NCBI GenBank assembly: GCA_963920635.1
Contig: OY987299.1
Coordinates: 68,306,692-68,370,691 of the forward strand
Direction of reading: 5' to 3'
Length of the DNA: 64,000 bases
Source of the DNA: Pseudeuparius sepicola
Taxonomy: Eukaryota; Arthropoda; Insecta; Coleoptera; Anthribidae
In this document: positions 11,336-23,551 of the stretch, one piece after another
How the letters are laid out: the number at the start of each line of letters is the position of its first letter
Numbering within the stretch: position 1 is the first letter of the stretch
Translations under genes and position numbers: made by a program
Notes under the pieces: generated by a model
Database searches by the model: none
Told to the model about the DNA's origin: nothing
Seen by the model: only the letters and a program-made list of their open reading frames with translations

Positions 11336-13481
11336 ATAGCAACTTCATAATGGGGGGTTGTACCAGAGTGATGATTGACTGACACTTAGTAGCCTGCTCT
11401 GCCTTGATGCTCATTTTGGCTGGCAAGGTATAGGTCATATGCCTAATTTTAAAAACTTTCTGCAGAAATATCAAATTAGGTAGTAACTTTTAAATTACTA
11501 ATAAGATGATGTACTGAATGAAATTCAAATTTGACGTAACATGTCAGACAGTCCCTCCTTGTAATGTTTTGATTTTTGCCAAGAATCATCCTTCATAATA
11601 CTCCAATTTATAATGGCAACAAAATCTTGTAAGGTGCTTACTTTCATATTTTTTATTGCACTTGTGTTGACTTTTTCCAGTAACAATCTACTAATGTTAT
11701 GCCTGATTCTTCGCTTTTTCTAGGTAGTCAGAAAAGAAAAGCAATACCATGCTTACATTCACCTAAAATAAGTTTTCCATTAATATTTATGAATTGGAAA
11801 GCACAGAAAGCACATTACAATGCAGTACTACATGCTAGTACAGGATATCCCCTTTTCGATACTTTTTCAGGGTATCTCACTTTTTTTTGAAGAGTTACTT
11901 AGGGTTTTCCCAGCACTGCGACTTACAAATGATGCCACAAACAAAATTTTCATGGCACCCTAGATTTTCAAAGTTGTAATGTGCCATAGATATTTACTCA
12001 ACAAGTGCTGAATGTGGAGCTTTTTGTGTCGTTTGGTAGTGCAGTCTAGTGCGGAGAAGACACTTTTTACATGAGTCAGGAACAACATTTTTCTATCAGC
12101 ATTTTCTTTCTTTAACTTAAAACTTGAAAACGTTGATGCTACCCTGACTCTGACTTGAAAGTTTTTGTTTATAAATTATTGGTTATGATATAAGCTCTGT
12201 TCAATTTTCAATTTTAAGAACTGTCCCCAAACGGTTCTTGTACTGTTTTTGGTGATAATAATGTAAACATATGATAATGTGCAACCTTCTTCTTCTTTTA
12301 CCATTCATTTTACTTACTGTAAACGTTATATGTATTTTATTCAAATTTATACTTCAATATGTTAAAATTGTGTATATTAAGTAACTAGACTAATATTAAG
12401 AGGATGAACTTATACAAGATTTATACCTACTTCCTTTGGTTCAATAAAGAAACTTTATAAAAATCCCCGGGACTTTTAGACCAATGACAGTATGAGAACT
12501 GTTTTGGGACGGTTCTTAAAATTGAACGCGAACAGAGCTAATGAGACAAGCTATGACAATAAAAAATAAAACACTAACGTAGATACCTGCAAAAATTTGA
12601 CAAGCATAGTTCTATTATTACTTGACAAAGTTAATGTCACTAGTATGGAAAAGTACAACTTTCCGCATCAAAATGCACGCGACAAAGTGTACTTTTCCGC
12701 ATGCTCATAGAAAAACATATTTTCCACACCATGTCAGGTTTAGTTACAAACTACAGACTCAGTTACTTGAATTCTTACTTAATTAGATGATACAAGAAAA
12801 AAATACCCGCAAAAAGTAGTCACTGATGGTCAAGCACTTGATATCGGATGAAACTTGTAATGGAATTTTTATTTTAAAAATTCCATTACCACGTCTTAAA
12901 TAATAATACATCGTTATTTGTAAGATGAATCGCAATTTGCGATTTAAATTCATTTCTTTTGGTATGTGTGCTTCCACCCAGCGGTGAATAGATACACTAG
13001 GGTTGTTGTGGCTAAGTTTACAGTGATTCTTTGTGCATTACGTCGAAGGTACGTTCCAACAGTTAGCACTAAGGTTATTAGCTAGTAATCCGCTACGCAT
13101 TTGTTGATGTCACTTGTTCAGTTCAGAGCAAATATTTTCTGTGAGTCTGGTTCCATGCCCTGGGCGGGAAGCCATCGTGAATTCTGACAGAAGAAATCTT
13201 TTGGTTGCTCTGTGATCAGATGGCCAGATGACCTCGACAAATGCAGCGTCGTGATTGGTTTTGTTATGTTTTATTTTTTATAATGTAGAAGCTTACAAAA
13301 CTGCCTGCGAGAGCCTCCTCGCTCTTTTTCCGATTGAATCCTTAGCGTGAAATATCCGGCAGGTATCTGGTGGTAGCAGGAAGGCTGTGTGTCTCGATTT
13401 AATTATCTCCTTTTATCGGCTTCCTGTTATCTCCATTTGGGAATATTGAGTGCTTATATTGTGTTTAATTGTTTGCTGCAG
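11336..13481. other. Mostly featureless; MITE at 12194-12538 and a promoter-like stretch near 13.1-13.4 kb
   Basis: Outside the MITE no element is seen. From about 13130 to 13400 the base composition becomes mixed (CCTGGGCGGGAAG, CTGCCTGCGAGAGCC, GGCAGGTATCTGG), unlike the flanking AT-rich repeats. This would suit a 5' leader of the exon candidate at 13482. Confidence 0.35.
12194..12538. mobile_element. PIF/Harbinger-type MITE, 345 bp, TAA target duplication
   Basis: The TIRs start GCTCTGTTC and continue with AATTTTAAGAAC(T/C)GTCCC; the left copy has a small insertion of CAATTTT. The element is flanked by TAA at 12191-12193 and 12539-12541. A 3-bp TWA duplication is the Harbinger hallmark. 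It has no coding capacity. Confidence 0.75.
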
Positions 13482-13525
13482 CGGAATACAACCGTATTTT
13501 TCTGTTTTTCATGTGAAATCTCGAC

Positions 13526-13629
13526 ATGGCGCACCTGGAGTTTTTTTTGGAAATTTGGGACCAGGTGGCCATCTTGGCGTCAAGGGCGACCCGAGGAGCA
13601 GGGCACAGGAAGGTGGACACAAGTACCAG
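13526..13629 (+). CDS. Candidate first coding exon of an unidentified host gene
   Basis: A pyrimidine-rich acceptor (TTTGCTGCAG, ending 13481) opens an exon of 148 bp that ends at a strong donor (ACCAG|GTGAGT, 13630). Within it an ATG in good context (CGACATGG, 13526) begins MAHLEFFLEIWDQVAILASR, and the frame stays open to the donor (34 codons plus 2 nt). The residue mix and local GC are unlike the surrounding repeats. A competing frame (HGAPGVFFGN...GGHLGVKGD) has glycine-rich, collagen-like spacing but no start codon. I do not recognise the protein, and no downstream exon is visible before the next repeats. Confidence 0.3.
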
Positions 13630-13631
13630 GT

Positions 13632-16552
13632 GAGTTTCATTTAAAACTATTTTTATAATTTTGGTAATTTTCCTTCTTTGTTGAAAGTCACTTGCGGCTT
13701 GCCCCAGGCACGTTTATTCTTTTTGGAGATTTCTCCCAGCTTAATTGCAAATATAAAAGGAAGAATAACCGTGGCTGCCTTTCAGTTCTGGTTTGCTCAA
13801 AGTAAGATTTATTTGTATCGGTAAAGTTGCACGTCGCACTCAGTATATACCAATAGCCTGACGGAGATTTTTTTTTGTCTTATCTAGTAATATTGTTGTT
13901 GTCTTAATTATCGTTTACCTAAAATTAGTACCGTCATTTTCGTAATATGCATCGGAAAGAGCAGCGTTTGTAGCTGTTCAATAGCTAAACGTTTTGTTTT
14001 TTGTAAATTTAATACCTAAATTTTCTTGACCTCTTATTGTCTGTTTTTGTTTGGGTTCTAAGCTCGGGATATCTTTCTTTAAATTCAGTAATTTTCTTGT
14101 CGTCGGTTTTAACTCGCAATCCAGTCAATTAAGTGTTATTATACAGGGTATATTCTGGAATATACATTTGGGGTTTATTAACTATTTTATTATCTTAAAC
14201 TTAAGCAAATTGTTGTACTTTTTATAATTATTAATTTTTTTCGGACATTTTTCTTGTGAATAAACATTTATAAACATTTGACATCACTGACAGAGTATTT
14301 TGGCTGTGCCTAATTGCTCCTGAATTTTCCACACGCTCAAAACTGCACGAGGGCCAACGCCTCATCGAACAACAAGTCGACAACCCCGCTGACTGTCCGC
14401 AAACCAACAAGGGAGACAGGGTTGGCTGAACTAAGGTCAAGACCCTGAGCTAGCAAACATCCAAGGCCCGTAACGCAGCTTTCGGCCTGTCGAACCTGGT
14501 TTGGGTCAGCCGCGTAGACTTCAGCGTAGGACAACCTCGGAAGTTCGTAAGGAGCAAACTTTTAAGTAAGGTGTTGTGTCAAAGCGTTCCACGTTTAACC
14601 TCAGAACGGTGCAGAACTTTGGTTATATTAGTTTGAGCGGTAGAGTCAGTGTCAGTCAATTCAATTCAACATTTCAATTCAAATTTGAATTTAAACCATT
14701 GTCAAGTTTCATTCAACGACTTTTATAAATTCACATCTCTATTGTAAATCATCATTTCACAATTTTAATGCTAACACATTTCTAAATATTTTTCTAATAA
14801 ACCACCTTTGTAAATAATTTTAAAACATGTTTTATTCCTGGGTTATCAAAAGCGAGTCATATAACCAGTTTTCCTTCACCCAAGGAAAATTGTCGTTATA
14901 AACTCTGTTGTCATGGTTTTTCACATGTAGGTATCAGTTTTTACAAAAGCTTGATTCCTTGTTCTAATGATCGATTTCAACATTTGGATGTGTGACACCC
15001 CTACACCCCTCCCCTATATCTAGATATATACGCAATAAGTATTTCTTTACTGTACTAGCGACTAAACTAGAAGCACAACAGCTGTATCTATGTATGTGCA
15101 TAATTTAGGACCAATCTGCTTATTATTGAGTAATTACAACATAATATACCTACTCCACAACTACTATTCAGTTGACTTTCTTCATTTTTAATCACAATAT
15201 CATTAAAATTTTTCTTGTTAACTTTGTGCTCGGGGTAATTTTTGCCTTAACCGTGCATTGTGCATTCATTATTTTGTTTTTTCCTTTGCATGTGTCCAAT
15301 AACATTGCCACCATATTATTTACTCTCTACTCGATCTAAAACCAGAATGTAAGCTATATCCTCATCATTAAGCAATATTCCAACAATATGCAAATCAAAT
15401 AACAAACACACGCTGTTTTTATTGATAAAATTGACACACCATATCGAAATCTATGCAAGTTATCAGGACAAGCTTTAACAAATCTTGTCTTCATTATAAA
15501 CCGAAAAATGAAGTATTCACAGCAAGATTCTTAAAACTGAGAACAGAAATTATTTATTTTTCGCTAAGGTTATTAACCTTGGTTTCTGCGGGCGAAAGTG
15601 AGGTTATAAACGCAGAAACTTTGCAAAGTGCGGCATTGCCGACGATTCTCCTTCTCCTCATCTGTCATATTTTATAGGGGGCATCTAATAAGTTCAGAAT
15701 GGGATCAGTAAAATCCAAATATTTCATTGAAATGCTATGAAATTTGATTATTTCTCATCAGGCGCATACAAACTGAATCTAATAATTTGCCTGGGAGTGC
15801 TTGTTTATATAAAAAAAATATGAAATAAGTACTAAGAAAATAGCAGGTACTTATTAAAATTAGGGATCGTGATGTCACATTCCCTACTTTTGCAACCGTT
15901 TTGTCCAATTTTTGAGCGTTGGAGCTGTTATTGGGGTTACGTGATTATCTAGACATTTTTTTACAAATTTCGATGCAAAAAATTAATTTTCATTCCTAAG
16001 TATATTAGTCCATTGTTCTCAAAACTAGCAGGGATGATCCCCAATAGATGAAATTTGAACTTCCAATTTTTTTGTCTTTTACACCTATCCCATAGTCAAT
16101 CTGGGTCCAACCTGTATCTGCCACTGGCAAGTATATTGGCTACTCGTCTGTACGGCACATCAACTAGTCCCAATATATCTGCCAGCCGTCCATATGACAA
16201 GACAATTTGTACTGTTTGACTCATATATGGTGTGACCTACTTAAACCAGCATAAAACTACTTAAACCCCCATAAAATTTGTAATTGTCGTCCAATTCAGA
16301 TCGTTTTTTTAAACGATAGGGCATCAAAAACTGTACTTTAGGACAAAACGGCATTTATTTCAAAAAACCAAGGCCTACTACCACATATTTTTGGCTCCAA
16401 AATTAGAGAAATCATATTAGCAACTTTTTTGTTGTTTGATATTACCAGTTGCCAAAATTTATAGCCCCATAAAGCCGCTAACTTTCTTTCTGTAAAAATC
16501 TATTGGGGACGTGAAATTTTATCATCTTTTTAATACGTACGTAGCGTTTGAA
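13632..16552. other. No gene recognised; LTR-like patch inside
   Basis: AT-rich DNA without a supported coding frame, apart from the LTR-like patch noted separately. A lone TACAGGGTATATTC end-like string lies at about 14151. Confidence 0.35.
14288..14880 (+). mobile_element. Possible solo LTR or LTR fragment
   Basis: A GC-richer block (about 14300-14650) is followed by AT-rich sequence with a TAATAAACC polyadenylation-like signal near 14793 and a G/T-rich stretch after it. This is the layout of U3-R-U5. I could not find matching TG...CA ends or a target duplication, so this could equally be the 3' end of another element. Confidence 0.25.
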
Positions 16553-17251
16553 ATTATTTTATTTTTAGGGATATTCCTCCGAACCTTTATTTCTTTGAAA
16601 GATCTTCAAACCGCACCTTTTGACCTTCTTGCTATTGTCGACATACAAATCCAGGACCGGCGACAATTTTTTATACCCTCAATTTTCACTAAATGCATTT
16701 AGCGATTTTTATTATACCAAATTTGAACAAAAAGTATACAGAGAGTTCCATTCTACAGAGTACCAAAATTTAGCAAAATATGAATTTTAAAGGCATCTAA
16801 CGAAACGAGTCAAGTAATGCCATGGAATTACCTCAAAACAGTTGAATGGTTAACAGGACCACAGATGGTATCGGTATGCAAAGATCCAACAACAAATAAT
16901 AAACCTGTATTTTCTTTGTGCCAACTCTAATTCGCCAGATGCCTTCAAAATTCCTATTTTGCTAAATTTTGGTACTCTGTAGAATAGAACTCCCTTTAAG
17001 TATACAGTAAGTACACAAGTATTTTGTTCAAATTTTGTATAATATGCTAGTGCTGTGATGTCCTGATTAACGTTGCGGTGTCAAATTTTAAACAAAAAAA
17101 TCGCTAAATGCATTTAGTAAAAATTGGGGGTATAAAAAATTGTAGCCGGTCCTGGATTTCTATGTTGACAACGGTAAGAAGGTCAAAAGATGGTTTGAAG
17201 ATCTTTCAAAGAAATAAAGGGTCGGGGGAATATCTCCAAAAATAAAATAAT
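16553..17251. mobile_element. 700-bp foldback element of the shared-core family
   Basis: The arms (16553-16790 and about 16945-17251) are inverted copies beginning AATTATTTTATTTTTxGxGAT and containing TTTCTTTGAAAGATCTTCAA, AATCCAGGACCGGC and AAATGCATTTAGCGATTTTT. The inner parts match the interiors of the elements at 27119-28354 and 37687-38097. No ORF and no clear target duplication. Confidence 0.75.
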
Positions 17252-17330
17252 GGGCCTGTTTCACGCTTTTTTTTATTTTTGATTATGAATCTTGACAGTA
17301 AATAAAACACGAACATATTTTTTCCGATTT

Positions 17331-17420
17331 TTTTTTCGGGCGGGAAATGTCCTAAAAATATTTTTGAAATTCAAATTCCTTGGGCCCGTGACGTCACGGG
17401 CCCAAAATGCTGATTGGCTA
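17331..17420 (+). promoter_or_regulatory. Promoter-like cluster: E2F-like site, perfect 24-bp CRE palindrome, inverted CCAAT
   Basis: Three classical promoter motifs lie within 81 bp: GGCGGGAAA (17339-17347, E2F-like), a perfect 24-bp palindrome at 17381-17404 centred on TGACGTCA (17389-17396, CRE/ATF), and ATTGGCT (17413-17419, inverted CCAAT). The cluster is about 370 bp upstream of the THAP exon on the same strand, so it is a reasonable promoter for that gene. The motifs are seen directly; function is inferred. Confidence 0.5.
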
Positions 17421-17769
17421 CTGTTTTGCAACGTTGACACGATTTACGGCAATATCGATAAGTTACTATTTGAGATTTGTGAAGACTGAAGAAAATTTAC
17501 CTTACTTATGATATTTTGTGGCAAAAGCCAAATAGACATAACACATAACCTGGGATGGGATGAGAACCTAACCTATATATTTTGTGGGATGAGAATGAAA
17601 CAGAGATATCTCTGGAATGAAACAAACAAACAAACAACACATAACCTCAATATCAATTTTATTATTATAATATTTTTTCACTTTCCTGCGTCCTGCCTTT
17701 TGAAGTGTATATCTTAAAGAGTCATTGTTCATTGTTATTGAAGAAATAATAAAATAAGAAGAAAAATGT

Positions 17770-19345
17770 CTTAAGTTACAATCCACCAAGAAAATGTTTG
17801 CTGTTCCAAAGTCTCTCGAAAGAAGGAATGCTTGGGCGGCAGCTTTAGGGTTGGAGAAGATACCCAAAGGACATAATTACTACTGCTGTGAAGATCACTT
17901 TGATGTAAGTGACAGTGTGAAATGTTTTTGTTTTTAAATTGAACGGTACGACTACAAAAAAGCAGTTCACATTTCCTTTTTTAGCACAAAACATGATAAT
18001 ATACAATAGATTTTTAGTTAAAAAGAGCTACTTTATAAGTATATTAAGTACATGGCCCATAACGTTTAATTTTATGCTAGGTGAAACATCTGCAATCACA
18101 AGGATAAAAACAGCTTACTATGTAGGTATTTACTTTCAGATCCCTAATGATACAGTAAACTGGATGGCACATATCATGATTCCTGCGAGTACCTTTAAAT
18201 TAAAGGAGAATGTGGTACCACTCAAGAATCTTGAGGGCAAAATTATAGTTCCCGATACCGTAGGTCCACCCGCAAAAATGCCAAAACTAGCAACTCAAAG
18301 TGCAAATATAGTTATGCCAAGTACATCAAGGGCAGCTACCAATCGACGGAATGTTGAAATATCCCCATGTTCCACTGCCTCAAATCTTAGTGCATCTGAT
18401 ATTTCTGAGGCAATAATTGACAATGTAATAGAATCACCATGTTCATCAAGTGACGAGGATATACAGGCCAGTAAGAGAAAAAATTTGGAGGAACGTAGAC
18501 AGAAAACAACTTACGAGTTAATAGAGAACAACTCAAAATTTTATTTGGGTTTATCAAAAAATGATTATATTTTAGTAAAACTGATTACAGAATGGGGAGC
18601 GATTACTCATAGGGATGTGTTTATTACTTTTAAGAAAATTAGGTTGGACGATCCCCATTTTAGATTAGCCTTAGATTTTGGAGTAAGTGTTTCAACGATT
18701 CAGCGCATATTTCTTGAAAGTGTTCAAAAAATATCAAATATTATGCAAAATTTTATATTTCACCCAACCAAAGAGCAAATTCTTTCGACGCTACCCTTGC
18801 CATTTAGATTTAGGTATAGTAATGTAAGTTGTATTATTGATTGCTTCGAGATATAAATAGAAAAGCCTTCAAATCCAGTGAAACAAAGTTTTACATGGTC
18901 CGAGTATAAAAAATGTAATACTGCCAAATATCTGTTGTGTTCAACACCACATGGATTAATTAATTTTGTTTCACAGGGATTTGGAGGGCGAATAAGTGAC
19001 AACACTATTGTTACCGCAAGTGGATTCTTGGTAATTTTGAAAAATTGTGCAGTCATGGCAGATAGAGGTTTCAAAAATATCGCTCAGTTGTTATCAGAAC
19101 GGAACTGTTCTCTAGTAAGGCCACCTAGTGTAATGGAAAATATTGTTTTGTCCAAGGTGGAAGTACGAGAAGCAAAACGAATTGCTTCCCTTCATGTTCA
19201 TGTGGAAAGGACCATATCAAGAATACAAAACCACAAAATATTAGATGCTCATTCTAAAGTTAATACTCACTTGGTAGCAATTTTAGATGAAATTGTAATT
19301 ATTGTATGTGGACTTATTAATTTGGAAGGACCATTAATAAGATAA
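17770..19345 (+). pseudogene. THAP-domain DDE transposase (ISL2EU/PIF-Harbinger-like), two exons, one nonsense codon
   Basis: Exon 1 (about 17770-17904) encodes the THAP core MFAVPKSLERRNAWAAALGL followed by YYCCEDHFD and ends at GAT|GTAAGT. Exon 2 starts at 18140 after TTTACTTTCAG and opens with the THAP tail (IPNDTVNWM...FKLKENVVP), a Ser-rich linker and a helix-turn-helix (DFGVSVSTIQRIFLE). A DDE_4 nuclease follows: IIDCFEI (first Asp), GGRISD, MADRGF (second Asp) and HVERTI (Glu). It stops at 19345 after LEGPLIR. The intron is phase 0, 235 bp. The only visible lesion is a TAA at 18854-18856 inside the first catalytic motif (CFEI-stop-IEKP, where Phe is usual); the frame continues unchanged afterwards. 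The start of the THAP zinc finger is unclear, since upstream in-frame sequence shows only one Cys, so a further 5' exon or decay is possible. Confidence 0.85.
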
Positions 19346-19360
19346 GGTATATTTTATATA

Positions 19361-19824
19361 CAGTGACCGGCAGAAAGTTGGACACAAATGGAAAACTTTT
19401 TTATTATTAATTTCTCAGAAAATTTTATTCTTGATAAAAGTTGGTGCATCATTTCTAACTTAAAAGGCACATATCAAAATTTAAATATCTCTTTTTGGAT
19501 ACGAGGTAGATTCAAAAATGTCAAAATAACTCAAGAGTAAAGTACCCTTATTTTTTGAAATATGGTAAAAAGTTACTTACAAAAGTTATTTGGAATCAAA
19601 GGTGGATGTCACCTAGTAAAAAAAAGAAATTTAACTTTTTTTGTATTTTTTTCGACCACCCTGTGTATTACAAAAAAAAAACAAAATACTGCAAGCGCAA
19701 CTTATCATCGAATAACACATGAATTTGCTACTAATCTTTAATTTTGTTCGATTAGCAGCTATAAATTTAAATTAATCGAGTTTAAAAATATTAAATTTTT
19801 GTGTCCAACTTTCTGCCGGTCCCA
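19361..19824. mobile_element. Tc1/mariner-type MITE (TIR family 1), 464 bp
   Basis: The left end CAGTGACCGGCAGAAAGTTG and the inverted right end (TGGGACCGGCAGAAAGTTGG) are flanked by TA. Subterminal sequence (TTGATAAAAGTTGGTGC) is shared with the 3.8-kb element at 35710-39552, so the two belong to one family. It begins 15 bp after the transposase stop codon and is probably an independent insertion. Confidence 0.75.
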
Positions 19825-19895
19825 TATATATTCTTGATTAGTTTTTGCTTTTTCAGAAAATACGATTCACCACGAGAAACTTCAATTTTGTTGTG

Positions 19896-19967
19896 TGTAC
19901 AGGGTGGATAAAAAATACAAAAATATTATTTGAGTATTTTGTTTTGTATTTTTTACACATCCTGTGC
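19896..19967. repeat. 72-bp miniature palindrome
   Basis: GTACAGGGTGGATAAAAAAT on the left mirrors ATTTTTTACACATCCTGTGC on the right around an A/T-rich centre. It is a minimal inverted-repeat unit with the same ACAGGGTG end as the larger elements. Confidence 0.7.
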
Positions 19968-20560
19968 AAAAACATTAATCAATAATGACTTTTTTAGGTA
20001 GCTTGCAAAATAAGGTAGGTATGTCTACTAAAAAATAACATGTTCGTATTTTCTAAACAAGCAAAAACATTGATCAAGAATGACTTTTTTCGCATCTTTC
20101 ACCTTTTGGTCAATTTCGCCTCAATCCGCGGACATACTGAATATATGTGTTATTAAGAAATATATGTATTTCTACAAATTTATTTAAAATATATACCTAT
20201 ATTTTTTTATATTTGAACTTGATTTACTTCTAAAAAATGTACTCGTCATTTTTTTTCCACAAATTTTGAGAAAAAAAATCAATAGGTAGCAGAAAACTAC
20301 ATTCAACTTCACTTTGGACTCCTTATGTTTAATTAAAAAAGGAAGTGCTGTGCAATATTTTATTTGTTTTTATGCAGTATATTAAGCTGTGGAAATGTTA
20401 ACAAAAACTGACAATACGGAGACTGTCTCCTAGCCCATTAAAAAAAATTAGAACCACTTGTTTGCCTGCTGCTAATATAAAAAAACATAATTCTTAATCA
20501 TGAATTTATTTTCAATAACTCCGGAAAAATATTACATTTCCAAAAACTTCTACCATAACG

Positions 20561-20812
20561 ATGAACCAGTTTTTATTTAATAAAAAATGTACATATTCCA
20601 AACGACATAAAATAAAAAAACATCTCAAATATCACAAGAAAATAAGTAAACTTAAAATAAACTAAGTAGGTAATACAATATATTAAATGAACCAGTCCTT
20701 TTATTTATAAAAAAACATAAAATATTCCATAGCAAACAAAATAAAATAAAAAAACTCCAATATCACAGAAAAAGCTACGTCAACTTAAAATAAAACTACT
20801 TAATTAATAAAA
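20561..20812. repeat. Tandem duplication, period 126 bp
   Basis: Two diverged copies each begin ATGAACCAGT (20561 and 20687) and share TTTTATTTA, ATATTCCA, ACATAAAAT-like and ATATCACA segments, ending AACTTAAAATAAA. The duplication is non-coding and very AT-rich. Confidence 0.65.
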
Positions 20813-22871
20813 TAAAATACAATTCTCAATTCAGATAATATCAAAGGAACTCATGTCAAGAATAATATGACTAGAAAATAAGTAAATTAAATTCACTGCA
20901 CGAAAAAATGTTGACCGACGACTGACCCGTACGGTGTACACGGGTGTCGGCCGTCAGCCCGTTGGGTCGGCACCGTCATCATGTCCGATGAGCCACGGGC
21001 CCCCTTTTGGCCAGGGCCCCTAAGCAATGCTTATATTTGCTTATGCATAGCTCCGCCACTGACAAAAAGTTGAAGTTTTCATAAGACTGGGGAGTTTGCC
21101 GACTGAGACACAGTTGCGAGACTGTCAAACTGCCTTGTCCTCAAAATGTCTGATTTGTTTAAATGTTCCTCAGGAAAAACAATTTTGTTTTCCAAACAAT
21201 AGCAGCGTTCTTCGAATTCACAGATTTTTAGTTTTCACAGATTAATTTCCTCCTACAAAGCCTTTGTCTTAGATCCGACTTGGTCTTCTATTTGGCTGTG
21301 TAGCATACTAACATTCTCTTCTATACCTTAGAAAAATCAAAATATGTTAAAACACTCCGAAAAATAAATAAATATTCCTCTAGTTACCTTCATCTACTTA
21401 TTCACATCAAGTATTAAAGATGTCACTAATACTTCATTTCATTTTCTCTCTGCAGTCCGTCTTGCTCTCGATCTTGTTCTTTGAGGCGAGGAAGTAGCGT
21501 ACGATTTAGATGCAACTTCTTGTACTTCGCCCAAGGAGTGGAGTAATAACAGAGACAGTATTACTTAAATAATACTCCTTATTAATGAAATGCACAAACA
21601 AGAGTTTCCAAGTCTTTTTTTGATACTCTGGGGAAGTACCGAACAATCTGGTTTCCAATCTAGTTTCAAAATCTTGTGCTTATATAAATGTCTACTTCAA
21701 ATTTTTCGGTGAAAATTTGTACTTCCTATAGCATCTTCGAACCCATTCCTTTCATATTTGTGGATCCCTTTGGGAATCTAAAAAACATAGGATCTTCACC
21801 ATGTTCCCTTGCCTTGCAGACAGCTTCACAACAAATCATTCCTCCAGACATCTACAATAGGAAAATTTATAATTCGGTACTTTTACATTTTTACAATCCT
21901 CGACTTTATAGGTTTATGTACATAATCAAAAATGTAAAAGACGTGCTTATATTCAGTAGTTAAAAGTAGGATATAATATTTTAAGAAAACAAATCCATGT
22001 TTAGAACAATTTTTTGCATCCTACTATTTTAGGCGGCCTCTATAATAGTTGTCAGGTAGTTTCTATGCGAATTGATTATTTTTCCACAAATGGTGGGAAA
22101 TGAGGATGCTGTTCTATTTGTTTTTATGAAATGTACATTCACCTTTCTAATAATAACAGGAAACTTCTGTATAATGGATTACCTTTGAACTTTAATTTTG
22201 AAGGGTTCTGACGAATCCAGTAAAACCAAACTAATAATTTATCTAATAAATATTATCACCGTATCTTTTCACTTCACTCTAAGGTGAAATAATACCTCCC
22301 AAAGTCAATAAAGCAAAAATGTACGAAAGTAATTCACAGGAATATCCAGTAGACAAACGGGAGCAGCTAGGATTTTTTCCTTGTTTATGAGACCCATAAA
22401 CAAGTGATTTATATACCAGATGACGCGCAACATGAACATGGCGGCGATTTTAATCAAGTGACCTTGCACAGGACCCACAAAACAACTACCTGCGTCTGTA
22501 CGGTCGAGTTCGGACAACGGTTTATACAACTGTCTTTCTCTAGAGAATCAATTTCGATTCAATGTGCACGTCTGAGATTAGAATGTATATCGATTATCTG
22601 GGGCTTCTATTACTAGTATAACCGGCAACGTCGCAAACGCAATTTCATTGCTCCAAATATTGGCGCGCAGTTTAAAATTTTTATATATTTCTTTAGTTAA
22701 TAACAAAATTAGGCATTGATGAGATGCTGAGGGGGATTTTATTAAAGAGTTATATGATTAATTTCATTCTAGTAATAAGAAATACCGAAATTCGATTGAG
22801 TGAACAAGGCCCATTGAAAACGCTACGTCATTTGCGATTAACAGAAAATTAATGTTTTAATGCGTTTTTTA
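20813..22871. other. No gene recognised; GC-rich patch at 20905-21030
   Basis: The patch at 20905-21030 stands out for GC content and internal inverted motifs (GACCCGTACGG ... CGGCCGTCAG, GGGCCCCCTTTTGGCCAGGG). It looks like an old repeat fragment I cannot place. The remainder is AT-rich without a supported coding frame. Confidence 0.35.
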
Positions 22872-23551
22872 AGAATAGTTATTTATGTACCAAGGCACTA
22901 AAGTTCAACTTTTTATGACTCATGTGGAGTTTAGTGGCTGAGGCCTCTGGCCGAGGCAAATAAACCACATGAGTCATAAAAAGAACTTCAGTGCCGAGGT
23001 ACATATTATATTTTTCTTGAAATCGGAAAAAAAAATGTTTTATTAGGCAAGAAAATAATAATAAGGGATCACCCGTCCACGAACCGACTACGCGCGGCGT
23101 TGCTTGACTTTACCGATCGCTCTACCTAGGACAAGTATAATGATGTACGGCACCTTCTGACAGAAAAACCAAACTGCTGCTTCTTGTGCAGCCTACACAA
23201 CAAATCTATTGATTTTCAAATTTACTAAAATATGTATACTGAAGGATTGCGCTTCTATAGGAAACAATTTCGCAATGTGTACGAAAAGTTAAATGAGCCT
23301 TTATCGGCTGGGTTTTGAATATTTGGTCACTTTTGACGGGCGATTTCTCCGCGTCTGACGTTTGATGTTTACATCACGCCAAGGCCTACTTATTGAAAAA
23401 ATCGTACATTATTGTACGATTTCTGTGCCTTTAATGACGATTTTGGGACATTTTAATGCCGATTTCAAGAAATAACTTTTTAACGGAAGAGAATAAAGAA
23501 AAATGGCATGAATGAAAAATGTTCAGACAAATTAGGGCTTTCGAACGATGT

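Noticed and set aside
13450..13644. Collagen-like glycine-rich frame (GAPG...GGHLGVKGD)
   Set aside because: The Gly spacing is irregular and there is no start. The competing frame with ATG and the same donor is more credible.
20905..21030. GC-rich patch as a possible structured RNA or promoter
   Set aside because: The inverted motifs are short and imperfect, and the block resembles an old repeat fragment. No consistent fold could be drawn by eye.
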